From NCBI GenBank assembly GCA_001730085.1, contig MDLB01000108.1:25295-89294 (forward strand): a stretch of DNA of 64,000 nucleotides, read 5' to 3'. This DNA is from PVC group bacterium (ex Bugula neritina AB1) (GTDB taxonomy: Bacteria > GCA-001730085). How positions within the stretch are numbered: position 1 is the stretch's first letter; each line of letters begins with the position of its first letter. The notes below the pieces were generated by a model. It did no database searches. It had not been told where the DNA came from and worked only from the letters and a program-made list of their open reading frames with translations. Of this stretch, positions 40,196-49,667 are shown one piece after another. The translations under genes were made by a program, and so were the position numbers.

Positions 40196-41470
40196 ATGGT
40201 AAACCTAAAGTGGCTTCGTGCTAATCCTGACGAATTTCAAAAGATATTAGATGCTCGTAAAAGTGATTTTGATTTACAAAGTTTTTTAAGTTTGGATCGA
40301 GAACGACGTGATCTTTTGTTATCAGTCGAAACTTTAAAAAGTAAAAAAAATCTTGTCTCTTCCCAAATCGGTAAAGATAAATCTTTGAAAAATAATGTTG
40401 ATTCCTTGATGAGTGAGATGAAAGACTTAGCTCAAAAAATCAAGAGTATGGATCAGAAGGCGAAGGAAATAGATTTAAAAGTTAAGCAATTAGCTTACAA
40501 GATACCTAATCGATTACATCCGACAGTTCCTTTTGGGATGAGTGAAAAAGAAAACGTTTTTGTTAAAGACTGGTATCCTTCTTCTGAAAAAAGTGATTTA
40601 GATCTTTTTAAGTCTCATGAAGAGATAGGCGCTCGTTTTGATATGTTCGACTTAGTTCGTGGAGCCAAATTGACGGGTTCCGGCTTCGTTTTATATCGTT
40701 CTTGGGGTGCACGTTTGATCAGAGCCTTGATCAACTTTATGTTGGACTTACATATTAATAAACATGGGTATGAGGAAGTTCTTCCACCAGTTCTTGTGAA
40801 CACTGCAACAGCTACAGGAACAGGACAGTTGCCACATATGTCAGAAGATATGTATGGGATAGATGATGGATCTTTATATCTCATTCCTACAGCAGAAGTT
40901 CCTGTTACTAATATTTATGCCAAAGAAATTTTAGAAGAAAAGGATCTTCCTAAAACATTTGTTGCTTATACCCCTTGCTTTCGTCGAGAAGCAGGTGCTT
41001 ATGGGAAAAATTCCAAAGGTATCACTCGCTTACATCAGTTTGATAAAGTTGAGATGGTTAGAGTTGTTCATCCGGATACTTCCTATGATCACTTGGAAGG
41101 TTTACGTGAAAATGCTGAGAAAGTTTTAAAAGAGCTTGAATTGCCTTATCGTGTTGTCGAACTATGTTCATCGGATTTAAGTTTTGGTGCGACGAAATGT
41201 TATGATTTAGAAGTTTGGGCGCCTGGTTTGAATGATTTTTTAGAGGTTTCTTCGTGTAGTAATTTTGAAGACTTTCAAGCACGTAGAATGTCTTTGAAGT
41301 TTAGATCGGAAAAAGATGCCTCTTTAGAGCTTGTGCACACACTGAATGGATCTGGTCTTGCTTTGCCTCGTACCTTGATAGCTATATTAGAAAACTATCA
41401 AAATAAAGATGGATCCTTAACGGTTCCTCGTGTTTTACAAAAATATCTTGGTACAGATCTTATTAAGTGA
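40196..41470 (+). CDS. serS: Seryl-tRNA synthetase
   Basis: It charges tRNA-Ser. The 424-residue class II enzyme has an N-terminal coiled-coil arm that grips the long variable arm of tRNA-Ser (residues about 30-105, rich in Lys and Glu). Motif 2 is FRREAGAYGKNSKGITRLHQ and motif 3 is LNGSGLALPRTLIAILENYQ. The length and domains are standard. The ATG has GGAG upstream. It lies just after the CbiX-like gene and converges on tag. Confidence 0.96.
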   Translation: MVNLKWLRANPDEFQKILDARKSDFDLQSFLSLDRERRDLLLSVETLKSKKNLVSSQIGKDKSLKNNVDSLMSEMKDLAQKIKSMDQKAKEIDLKVKQLAYKIPNRLHPTVPFGMSEKENVFVKDWYPSSEKSDLDLFKSHEEIGARFDMFDLVRGAKLTGSGFVLYRSWGARLIRALINFMLDLHINKHGYEEVLPPVLVNTATATGTGQLPHMSEDMYGIDDGSLYLIPTAEVPVTNIYAKEILEEKDLPKTFVAYTPCFRREAGAYGKNSKGITRLHQFDKVEMVRVVHPDTSYDHLEGLRENAEKVLKELELPYRVVELCSSDLSFGATKCYDLEVWAPGLNDFLEVSSCSNFEDFQARRMSLKFRSEKDASLELVHTLNGSGLALPRTLIAILENYQNKDGSLTVPRVLQKYLGTDLIK

Positions 41471-41558
41471 AAGTAATAAACTTATTTTGAAGGCAGAGTC
41501 TATCTGTAAGACTTAAAAGCAATAAGTTACCTCAAAACTTTTCCCCTATTAAAAGAAT

Positions 41559-42143
41559 CTATTTTTTTAATATTTTCTTGTAGCACGGACAACTTTTTAA
41601 GTGATCGTTTACCATTCCTATAGCTTGCATATAAGCATATATGATTTTAGGTCCAATGAATTTCATGTGACGCTTTTTTAAGGCCTTAGATACTTTCACA
41701 CTTATTGAGGATAAAGAGGGGATGTCTTTGTATGTTTTCCATTCATTATGGATAGTTTTATTGTCAATAAAGCTCCATAAATATTTATTGAACGATCCGA
41801 ATTTTTTTTGAATACTTAAAAAAACCAAAGCATTATGCCGAACAGAATCTATTTTTAAACGGTTGCGGATAATATTTTTGTTTGAATATAAACTTTTGAT
41901 TTCAAAGTTACTCATTTGAGAAACTTTCAATATATCGAAGTCATGAAAAGCCTGTTTATAAGAGTTTCGTTTTTTTAAAATGGTTTCCCAGCTTAAACCT
42001 GCTTGAGCACCTTCTAATATTAATGCCTCAAAAAGTTTCTGATCTTCATGCACAGGAAAACCCCATTCATTATCGTGATAATAGGCGTAGGTGTTTGAAA
42101 TAGGTTTTTTACCAAAGCAAGGGATGATTTTTTTATTATCCAT
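41559..42143 (-). CDS. tag: DNA-3-methyladenine glycosylase I
   Basis: It removes 3-methyladenine from alkylated DNA in base-excision repair. The 194-residue protein has YYHDNEWGFPVHEDQKLFEA and the substrate pocket LEGAQAGLSWETILKKR. The zinc ligands are Cys9, His23, His181 and Cys185. I placed the start at the ATG ending at 42143, with AAGGGA six bases upstream; a TTG at 42182 would add 13 non-conserved residues. It is convergent with serS and divergent from the DUF4013 gene across a 285-base spacer. Confidence 0.93.
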   Translation of the reverse strand: MDNKKIIPCFGKKPISNTYAYYHDNEWGFPVHEDQKLFEALILEGAQAGLSWETILKKRNSYKQAFHDFDILKVSQMSNFEIKSLYSNKNIIRNRLKIDSVRHNALVFLSIQKKFGSFNKYLWSFIDNKTIHNEWKTYKDIPSLSSISVKVSKALKKRHMKFIGPKIIYAYMQAIGMVNDHLKSCPCYKKILKK

Positions 42144-42428
42144 TAGTTCCCTTATTAAAAGTGTATTTAAAATGTTTGACAAGATTGATTGAAAAAATTT
42201 TTACTACTGTTATTGTTTAGAGAGAGATTAACTCCATTTATAATAGGAGCTTTTTCCTAAATGACAAAACTTTTTAAAAGAGCCCTAAAAAAAATATGAG
42301 CGATTTTGCATGGGAGGCAACATATCTTTGCTTGCACATAACCTCTTGAATATGATACCTTTAAGGGGAGGGGATTTCTATAAAAAAATAATCCCTTTAT
42401 GTGCTATATTCAATGGAGGATAAATATA

Positions 42429-43427
42429 ATGAAATGTGACTTTATGGGGCTCTTACGATTCCCATTTGAAGATAAACGTTGGTTTTCCAAAATTTTAATC
42501 GCTGCACTTCTCGCGATGATTCCTGTTTTAAACTTTGTGACTGTTGGTTACCTTATGCTTGTTTTTCAGTCGGGGATTAGAAAAGAGGAGCGATATTTGC
42601 CAGAATGGTCTATTGCTGGAACGGAAGAACTTAATAGAGCTAATAGTATGGTGAACCTCTTTATTTTGGGAGTTATCGGTACTTTAAGCTTTTTAGTTTA
42701 TGTTATTCCTATTATGGCTTTAACTTTTATTTCATTTATGATAGCTGGTTTGGGTGATTTTTTGAATTACCTTGGAGGAGCGCTCGTTGTACTAGGATAT
42801 ATCTTAGGTATCGGTGTGGCTATTTGTTGTCCTTTTGTTATAGGAACATATCTAGAAACTGGAGAAATAAGAGAGATTCTATATGTTAAAAACATTTGGA
42901 ATAAATTTTACGAAGTCAAAAAAGAGGCTCTTACTTTATACGCTGCTGTTTTGAGTCTTTCTATGCTTTCTATGCTCATGAATGCTTATTTTCCTCCATT
43001 TTTTATGGTTTTAACTGTCCCCTTGACGATTTTGCTGGCGATTGTTCTTTTTAGAGGGTTTGGTGAGATTTATCCCAGTAAGGTTCAAGAAATCTCAGAA
43101 GAGCCTTCTTCCTTAAACGCTATGGCGGACCTTGAAATGGAAGAAGCACAAAAAGAAGAGGATACTTCATCAGAGGAGTATTCTTCGGTAGAAAATTCTG
43201 AAGAAGCAGAACATGTTGAGGCTGAAGTTCATTCAGCAGAAGGCGCTGGAGAAGAAGAACCCGTTGAAGCGGAAGTTCATTCAGCAGACGAATCTGGGGA
43301 GATAGAAGCATCTAAAGATGAAGTGACTTCGGAGGAGAGCTTAGATCCTGAAACAAAGCCTGATGAAGAGAACGCTTCTGAAGACAAAGAAAAGGCAGAA
43401 TCTTCAGAGGAATCCGAGAAAGAATAA
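42429..43427 (+). CDS. DUF4013 membrane protein with acidic repeat tail
   Basis: The first 210 or so of 332 residues match the DUF4013 pattern: RFPFEDKRWFSKILIAALLA, a GYLMLVFQSGIRKEE segment and LPEW, then several membrane helices (FILGVIGTLSFLVYVIPIMA and others). The last 110 residues form a highly acidic, probably disordered tail with two near-copies of the unit VEAEVHSAEGAGEEEP / VEAEVHSADESGEIEA and many Glu, Ser and Asp. The start at the ATG at 42429 follows GGAGGATAAATATA. The function is unknown; an inner-membrane location with a soluble acidic tail is inferred. No partner gene is seen. Confidence 0.8.
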   Translation: MKCDFMGLLRFPFEDKRWFSKILIAALLAMIPVLNFVTVGYLMLVFQSGIRKEERYLPEWSIAGTEELNRANSMVNLFILGVIGTLSFLVYVIPIMALTFISFMIAGLGDFLNYLGGALVVLGYILGIGVAICCPFVIGTYLETGEIREILYVKNIWNKFYEVKKEALTLYAAVLSLSMLSMLMNAYFPPFFMVLTVPLTILLAIVLFRGFGEIYPSKVQEISEEPSSLNAMADLEMEEAQKEEDTSSEEYSSVENSEEAEHVEAEVHSAEGAGEEEPVEAEVHSADESGEIEASKDEVTSEESLDPETKPDEENASEDKEKAESSEESEKE

Positions 43428-44290
43428 AAAGCCGGTTGGGTTTTTTATGAAAAAACTTTAGTAAGAGTAACTTTCTTTTTATTGAACCTTTTTTTGCGTA
43501 TAATCTTATGATTCATTTATGTCTAGTTCTTTTTAAAGAGTGTGGGATAAAAGCTTTTAAGATTATACACGTGGGTTTTTGAATTACTGCTGAAAATATC
43601 TTCCAAATGTATGAAAGTATATTTTATAGCACAAAACAGGTGGTCAAAAAAAACTCTTTCTTTGCTAGAAGGTTTATGTTGTGCTTTTTAAAAAGATTTA
43701 GCGTTTCTCTTACAAGTTTTTTTGATAGCTTTATCATTATCCCTGGTTTTTATTTCACAAAAAATATTTCTTGAAAGCCATTTTCTTATTTCTAGTTATT
43801 TAGCTATTTCAAGGGCTAAACTTATTAAAGTTATATTAAAGATCTTTCTGGATAAGCTTAGGGAAGAAGAAAATCATCTTTTTAAACATCTTTAAAGATA
43901 TATGAAATGCTGTTGTTTTTTGCATTGAGCAATGCTTTTTTTAGATGGTGTATTATTTTCTTTTTAAAAACAGAGACTCTTTGACTGTATAAACTTTGCT
44001 AAATAGATTAAAATCTATTCTGCTTTGAAAAAATATCTACAAAGAGATAACATTTATTATAAAATTTATTCGAAATAAAGAATAGACGGGCTTTTTTATA
44101 CTTTTAAGGTGCTTTAGAATAAGTTCACGTTTTAAATTCGACAAAAATAATGGCTGCTTCTCTTTTCTTAATGAATACTTTATAGTTTGCATAAGAGGTG
44201 TGATATTTTTATAGAAGCATACTCTATTAAATATTTTAATCAAAAAACGTGAAATTTGTGTTAAAATGCTTTCTTCAAAATAATCATAGT
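43428..44290. other. Long AT-rich gap with no supported gene
   Basis: These 863 bases contain no convincing coding sequence on either strand. Just after the DUF4013 gene, AAAAAGCC and GGGTTTTTT form a weak stem that could end its transcript. A small hairpin with a T-run lies at 43922-43942. The open frame on the minus strand at 44037-44381 is the antisense of tRNA-Ser and is rejected. The gap looks like decayed or regulatory DNA. Confidence 0.5.
43922..43942 (+). terminator. Possible small intrinsic terminator in the gap
   Basis: GCATT and AATGC form a 5-base-pair stem around GAGC, followed directly by seven T. The stem is short, so this may be chance in T-rich DNA. If real, it would end a transcript that has no visible gene, such as an unrecognised small RNA upstream. 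Confidence 0.3.
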
Positions 44291-44380
<90 letters not shown>

Positions 44381-44686
44381 TTTTTTATTTCTCGAAAAGT
44401 TTTTGCTAGATTTTCTTAGTTTGCGAAAGCGCCGCTAAACCCCCTTATTCATGGGCTTTAGCGCGTTTTAGTCTTGTAAAACATGCGTACCTAGAGAATC
44501 CTAAAATTACCCCAAAATCTCACTTTTTGTTCTCCAATGCTCCGTTACATGCGAACGTGGGTGCCGAAGGTATGCATCTATCAAACCCTTGATTTTATTG
44601 GGTTTTTGTAATTTTGGCACTTTGAGGTTCGTTTTTGGAAGGTGGGTGGCGGAGTACTCTTCGTTAGAGAAATCTCTTGAGTTTAG
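44381..44686. other. Gap between tRNA-Ser and broken APH gene
   Basis: These 306 bases have no supported gene. They hold the strong hairpin at 44433-44463 and a stretch of more balanced base composition than the rest of the genome (for example ACATGCGAACGTGGGTGCCG), which suggests imported DNA. No integrase or full attachment site could be identified. Confidence 0.45.
44433..44468 (+). terminator. GC-rich hairpin after tRNA-Ser
   Basis: CGCTAAACCC at 44433-44442 pairs with GGGCTTTAGCG at 44453-44463 (one bulged C), ten base pairs, followed by CGTTTTAG. It is unusually GC-rich for this window. It may terminate the tRNA-Ser transcript or belong to the imported segment. Confidence 0.5.
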
Positions 44687-45641
44687 ATGTCGCTGAAATT
44701 TCTTTTCTACCGGCTTGGTGTTGATTTTAATACTGCCGTGTACCGAGTTAGGACAACAGATAAAACAGACTATTTCCTAAAGCTACGATCTGGAGATTTT
44801 TGTGAGCCCAGCATATTGGTTCCACATCACCTAAAACAAATTGGGCTGTAAAATATTATCCGACCTATTGCAACCAAAACAGACGAATGTTGGACGAATT
44901 TAGATACCTTTAAGGTGGCTTTGTATCCTTATATTAATGGGCGTAATGGTGTGGATACTAAAATATCAGAACAACAATGGCAGCAACTTGGGGAAGCAGT
45001 TAAAAAATTACATTCCGCTGATATTCCTGAATCTATTATTAGCAATCTGCCAAAAGAAATTTTCTCATTGAAGTGTTGTCAAACGGTGAGATTATTCCTT
45101 GATCGTACCCAAAATGAAGTTTTTGATGAAGCTGTAGCTGCAAAGTTGCCTGCATTATTGAAATCTAAAAATAAAATCATCTTGGAGTTGATAAAACGAA
45201 CAGAAGAACTTGGCTCCATACTGCAAAATCGATCCCTTCAACATGTATTATGTCATGCTGACATGTACGGCTGGAATTTGTTGATTGAGCAAAACAACCA
45301 TTTGTATCTCATTGCCTGGGATACTCTGATCTTAGCAGCAAAGGAGCGAGATTTAATGTTTATTGGTGCAGGTATTTGGGATAGTGGCTATACACCAACT
45401 GAAGAAGAATCATTGTTTTATAAAGGCTATGGGCAAGCCAATATAAATCAAGACGTACTTTGTTACTATCGTTTTAATCACATATTACAAGATATTTCTG
45501 AATATTGTGAATACATCTTCTTATCTGATGAAGGCGGTGATGATCGGATGCAGTTTCTTGGACACACTACAACCTAATTTCTTGCCAAACGGCACGATAG
45601 AAAGAGCATACCATGCTGACAAAATGAGGAATGTTTCATGA
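44687..45641 (+). pseudogene. Broken APH(9)-like aminoglycoside phosphotransferase
   Basis: The reading frame resembles spectinomycin kinases of the APH(9) type: YRLGVDFNTAVYRVRT, YFLKLRSGDF, LYPYINGRNG, the catalytic loop LCHADMYGWNLL and KERDLMFIGAGIW. It is broken in three ways. A TAA at 44849-44851 interrupts the N-lobe in frame (IGL stop NIIRPIAT). The metal-binding Asp after the loop, normally IDWD, reads IAWD. Near 45565 a frameshift moves the C-terminus to another frame (LQPNFLPNGTIERAYHADKM), which ends at 45641. The N-terminus also looks shortened. It cannot make an active kinase. Nearby broken genes and different composition suggest horizontal transfer followed by decay. Confidence 0.75.
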
Positions 45642-45865
45642 AGTTATATTTTATAGGTGGCGATAGTGGTAGCGGCAAGACAGCGATTATGCCAGAACTA
45701 CAAAAAATATTAGTCAGTGAAATAAAGGCCTACGGTTTTGATGGTATTGGAGTACCTGAAGGTGCTGATAAAAAATAGCGCCAAGAATCTACCGAGAAGT
45801 GGCTGCAACAATTACTTGCAGATGGCAAAGATGCTTGTTTGCTTGGTCAAATTGTTTTAGGTTAA
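45638..45865 (+). pseudogene. Broken P-loop kinase-like gene
   Basis: From the ATG at 45638 the frame reads MKLYFIGGDSGSGKTAIMPE, with a Walker A motif GGDSGSGKTA, then GVPEGADKK, a TAG at 45776-45778 where the family has Trp (stop then RQESTEKWLQQLLADG), and another TAA at 45863. This is the N-terminal part of a small AAA/nucleoside-kinase-like protein. It overlaps the shifted end of the broken APH gene by 4 bases, so both may have entered together as one operon. The C-terminal half is not recognisable downstream. Confidence 0.65.
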
Positions 45866-46070
45866 ATTGTGGAAAAATTTACTATAAAATTGAAGCTGAT
45901 ATTTTAAAATCTGGTATTTGCTATTCCCAGACCCAAGATAGTCAAAAGCAAGTGGGTGAGTGGTGCTTAAAAATTCTCTTTGATTATTTTTGCTATAGTG
46001 GAATCAATCAATTTACAACTTGCAGTACTGACACCGGCATCTTTTGCAAAATTAGACCATTTAGATACAG

Positions 46071-46516
46071 ATGACTTTACCTTATCACGTTAATGATTTT
46101 TATGATTTAATATCATCAATCTTACAAACAAAAATAACTGCTAGCTTGCCATTGATGTCTCAGGGGGGTGATTTCTTAAATGCCGTTAGGGTTCTTTCAG
46201 AGTCTAATAAACGTTGGAATCATACTTTGACCTTAGAAAAAATATTGAATCAGAAGTATACAATAGAAAAAATTTCTGCGTTTTTTGATATAAGAACTCT
46301 TAATAGTGTCGAAGAAGATTTGATGGTATTTTTGATATCATATTTAGTTATTTGAATGTTGGCCAAACATTCAAAATTAATGACGCTACTATCCAAAGCG
46401 AATGGATATTTCCTCAACATGCAAAGCCAGGACTTGTGCTATTGCGTGACAGATCTTACAGGTATATGTTTTTCCCTCAGGATTTTTATTTTTTAAATAC
46501 TATTAATATTTATTGA
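46071..46516 (+). pseudogene. Broken unrecognised gene
   Basis: One frame gives YHVNDFYDLISSILQTKITA and KRWNHTLTLEKILNQKYTIE, then stops at 46355. Reading shifts by one base near 46320 and continues as DGIFDIIFSYLNVGQTFKIN, DATIQSEWIFPQHAKPGLVL and LRDRSYRY to a TGA at 46514-46516. Both parts look like real protein, so I read it as one gene broken by an indel. I do not recognise the family. Between 45866 and 46070 another short protein-like run (INLQLAVLTPASFAKLDHLD) hints at more decayed coding DNA. Confidence 0.4.
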
Positions 46517-46521
46517 TTAAA

Positions 46522-47715
46522 TTATCTTATTTTTATTCCAAAAAAAATAATTAAATTAGAACTTAATGTTTTTATTCTTTTTAAAATTACAATATTTAGA
46601 ATTGAAATTAAAAAAGTAGATTGAGATGATTTTTTTTTCTTTTCAATTTTTATTAAAAAAGGTACTTTAAAGTATATTGTATTTTTTGACCATTCTCCCT
46701 CTTTATAGATATCAGCTAAAACAACATCTTGAGATAGTTGCACACTACTATAAAGATTATTTTCTTCGATAATTTTATGTACAGAAGGCTTTGCCATCTC
46801 TGTATATAAAATATCAAATGCAAAATCAGAGGCAAATGCATCTCTTTTCATTAAAGCAATTTGTGCTATATAAAAAGGAATAAGAGTATCATCTTTTAAT
46901 TTAAAAAGGTCTAAATGTTCTGGAAATATTTCTATTAAACTTTTAATGTTTTTAATTTGGATTATAAATTGATTTAAGATTTGTTTAGATTCTGTTTTAT
47001 TTCTAATAATATTAGCTTGAGTGCCTCGACTTTCGTTAAAATCATGTTTTCGAAATCTAATTAGTTTCTTATCTAAAACTTTGACATTATAAGTAAAAAA
47101 GAGTCGTACCCACATATCAAAGTCAGGTAAGGAACGAAGGGCTGGATTATAAAACCCTACTTTTTCGTAACATGATTTACGTATTAATATTGTAGGATGG
47201 CAGATACAGTTCCCTTTATTAAAAAAGAAGTTCATCCACTCAGCACGAGTATTTGGTTTTAAAGAGTTAGAAAATTCATTTTTTAATGTTTTAATAGGCA
47301 GACTATTCGAATCAATAAATGTTGGTAAAGCAAAGACAGCGCCTAGTTCTTTATTACTATCCAACATAAGGACTTGTTGTTGAAGTTTGTCCAGTTCCCA
47401 GATATCGTCAGAGGAAATCAGAGAAAGGTAACTTGAAGAAGACATTTTGTAGCATTCATGTGTAGCAGCAACCGCTCCTTTATTTTTTTGAAAGACTTTA
47501 TACTTAATGCGATCGTCACTTTTTGCGTATTTTTTTATTATTTCAGAGGAGCCGTCATTTGAAGCATCATCGACGATTATAAGCTCGAGGTCTTTAAATG
47601 TTTGATTTAAAACAGATTCAATAGCTTCTTCAATCCAAAGAGGGTGTTTATATGACGCCATCATAACAGATACTTTGGGTTTTTTATCTGCTTTTTTTTT
47701 AAAATCAATATTCAT
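46522..47715 (-). CDS. Glycosyltransferase family 2
   Basis: It probably adds a sugar to a surface glycan. The 397-residue protein has a GT-A fold start KVSVMMASYKHPLWIEEAIE and SVLNQTFKDLELIIVDDASN, and the metal-binding ISSDDIWELDK at residues 100-110. The middle has CHPTILIRKSCYEKVGFYNP and LPDFDMWVRLFF, typical for family 2. The C-terminal 150 residues are Lys/Ile-rich without a known domain. It is the last gene of a minus-strand run with the aminotransferase and acetyltransferase upstream. The sugar and acceptor are unknown. Confidence 0.88.
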   Translation of the reverse strand: MNIDFKKKADKKPKVSVMMASYKHPLWIEEAIESVLNQTFKDLELIIVDDASNDGSSEIIKKYAKSDDRIKYKVFQKNKGAVAATHECYKMSSSSYLSLISSDDIWELDKLQQQVLMLDSNKELGAVFALPTFIDSNSLPIKTLKNEFSNSLKPNTRAEWMNFFFNKGNCICHPTILIRKSCYEKVGFYNPALRSLPDFDMWVRLFFTYNVKVLDKKLIRFRKHDFNESRGTQANIIRNKTESKQILNQFIIQIKNIKSLIEIFPEHLDLFKLKDDTLIPFYIAQIALMKRDAFASDFAFDILYTEMAKPSVHKIIEENNLYSSVQLSQDVVLADIYKEGEWSKNTIYFKVPFLIKIEKKKKSSQSTFLISILNIVILKRIKTLSSNLIIFFGIKIR

Positions 47716-47769
47716 AATTAATATGCTTTACAAGTAGGTTTTAGGTTCAAAAAAGTATTTTATAATAAA

Positions 47770-48933
47770 TCATTTTATTTCCTTTATTATCTCACATATT
47801 TGTTTGATTTTTTCACAATCCCTTTTTGCTAGATCTCCATAAAAAGGTAAGCATAAGACTTGGTTAGCAAGAGTATTTGCAATTGTTAAATTATCTCTAT
47901 TTGCTGATGGAAGGTTTTTATAATATGAAAAGTTACTACATAGTGGATAGAAATACTTTCTGGAATAAACATTATATTCTAATAGTTTTTCATATAGTGC
48001 ATCTCTTTTTCCCTCACATAAAATTGGGAAATATTGCATAGAGTTACTAACATCTTTTGGAAAATCAGGGACTTTTATAAAGTCAAGATTCTTTAATTCA
48101 TTTTTATATTTTTCCGAAATGAGTTTACGTTTTTTTTGTTCAGGCTCTACTAATGGAAGAGTTTCTATTCCCCATGCGGCTTGGAATTCATTTAACTTAC
48201 CATTAATTCCAATGCTATTTATTAAGTCTTTTGTTTTAATGCCTTCTTTTATTTTTTCAATATTATCGAATTTTTTAATGCCAAAGTTTCTTAACTCATG
48301 TATTTTGTCAGATAAAAAATCGTTATTGTATACAAGAGCACCCCCTTCTATTGAATTAAATAACTTGGTTGAGTGAAAAGATAGCATTGTTATATCACCC
48401 CAAGTACAAATAGACTTCCTTTTCAACTTTGTTGTAAATGCATGTGCACCATCATATATGACTTTTAATTTATGTTTTTTTGCTATCTTGTTAATTTCCT
48501 CTACATTACATGGAAACCCATAGACATGAACAGGTAGTATGGCAGAAGTATGAGGTGTAATTGCTTTTTCGATGGCTTGGGGTGACAAGGTCATAGTTTT
48601 GGGGTCAATATCAGCAAAAACAGGATTTAGTCCATTCCAAACAATAGCATGAGGTGTAGCTGCAAATGTAAATGGTGTTGTGATAACTTCTGAGCTTTTA
48701 GGTAAATCAAGAGCTTTCAATGCCGTTATTAATGCCAAAGTTCCATTATTAAAAACAGAGATATTAGGGGTTCCCAGGTATTCAGAGAGTTTTTTTTCAA
48801 ATAGGGAGTGCTGAGGTCCCATATTTGTAAACCATCCAGAATCTATTATATTTTCAAATGATTTAAGAATATTCTTTTTTTTTGGAGAAAGAGGCTTAGT
48901 AATAAATATAGGGGAGGTGAATTTAGTAGGCAT
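47770..48933 (-). CDS. DegT/DnrJ/EryC1/StrS aminotransferase
   Basis: This PLP enzyme transfers an amino group to a keto sugar nucleotide. The 387-residue protein shows DSGWFTNMGPQHSLFEKKLS, TTPFTFAATPHAIVWNGLNP, VYDGAH-like VIYDGAHAF with Asp161 and the PLP lysine Lys190 in LSFHSTKLFNSIEGGAL. The length fits the family. It overlaps the upstream acetyltransferase by 11 bases. Together with rfbA and rfbB at the start of the window it could form a dTDP-3-amino or 4-amino-6-deoxyhexose (FdtB/QdtB or VioA-like), but the exact product cannot be told from sequence alone. Confidence 0.9.
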   Translation of the reverse strand: MPTKFTSPIFITKPLSPKKKNILKSFENIIDSGWFTNMGPQHSLFEKKLSEYLGTPNISVFNNGTLALITALKALDLPKSSEVITTPFTFAATPHAIVWNGLNPVFADIDPKTMTLSPQAIEKAITPHTSAILPVHVYGFPCNVEEINKIAKKHKLKVIYDGAHAFTTKLKRKSICTWGDITMLSFHSTKLFNSIEGGALVYNNDFLSDKIHELRNFGIKKFDNIEKIKEGIKTKDLINSIGINGKLNEFQAAWGIETLPLVEPEQKKRKLISEKYKNELKNLDFIKVPDFPKDVSNSMQYFPILCEGKRDALYEKLLEYNVYSRKYFYPLCSNFSYYKNLPSANRDNLTIANTLANQVLCLPFYGDLAKRDCEKIKQICEIIKEIK

Positions 48934-49507
48934 TTTCGGAGTTCCAAGTTTTTAAAAATTTTTTTTCTAGGTTTAGCAAATCTTTTGAACGTGCTTTTAT
49001 TTTTTTTGCAGGAGATCCATTGTAAACTGTCCAAGGCTCGGTTTTTTTTCTTACAAGAGATTTTGCTCCAACAGTAGATCCTTCTGCCATGATAACCCCT
49101 GGTAATATGACGGTATCAGTTCCAACTAAGGTATATTTTTTTAAAATTATTTTTTTTGATGAAACATTTCTATATTCATCATAGATCACAGGACTAGTCA
49201 GCCATTGCCCGGAGAAGTTGTCACTTATTGCAAAAACAGAACAACGTGGTGATAGTCCAGAAAAATCTTCTACTTCAATACCCGCATCTCCCGCAAACAT
49301 ATAAACTCCCGATGCGATATGAATATGTGAGCCTAACTTAATCTTTCCAGACAAGATACAAAAGTCATCGATACGAACATTATCACCAATTTCAATATTT
49401 GATACGTTATACATTTTTGCGTTACGAGATATTAGAACCTTTCTTCCAAAAGATTTAAGGTTTAATTTTTGTAATTCTTCTCTTGTATAAAAACTAGTCT
49501 CTGTCAT
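48923..49507 (-). CDS. Left-handed beta-helix sugar acyltransferase
   Basis: It is a hexapeptide-repeat acetyltransferase. The 194 residues include repeated turns such as IEIGDNVRIDDFCILSGKIK, LGSHIHIASGVYMFAGDAGI, and VGTDTVILPGVIMAEGSTVG, ending with NGSPAKKIKARSK, as in sugar O- or N-acetyltransferases (FdtC/QdtC-like or maltose O-acetyltransferase-like). The start has AGGAGC upstream. It is first in the operon and overlaps the aminotransferase by 11 bases, which supports acetylation of the newly made amino sugar. Confidence 0.85.
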   Translation of the reverse strand: MTETSFYTREELQKLNLKSFGRKVLISRNAKMYNVSNIEIGDNVRIDDFCILSGKIKLGSHIHIASGVYMFAGDAGIEVEDFSGLSPRCSVFAISDNFSGQWLTSPVIYDEYRNVSSKKIILKKYTLVGTDTVILPGVIMAEGSTVGAKSLVRKKTEPWTVYNGSPAKKIKARSKDLLNLEKKFLKTWNSENAY

Positions 49508-49667
49508 TTTTGCTCCTAGTTAAATTAATAGTGCTTTTTCATATAAACCAAAAAGGTAAAAGAAAATTTTTGAAATAGCAAGTAAAAAATAATCTAACAT
49601 GAATATAGTAAGTTGAAATTTTCTATATTGGGCTTAATTAAAGATAGAATTTTTCTATTAAATCATG

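Noticed and set aside
45799-46074. 91-codon plus-strand frame inside the decayed island
   Set aside because: It runs in a different frame from the recognisable kinase remnant and has a Cys- and Arg-rich composition typical of noise.
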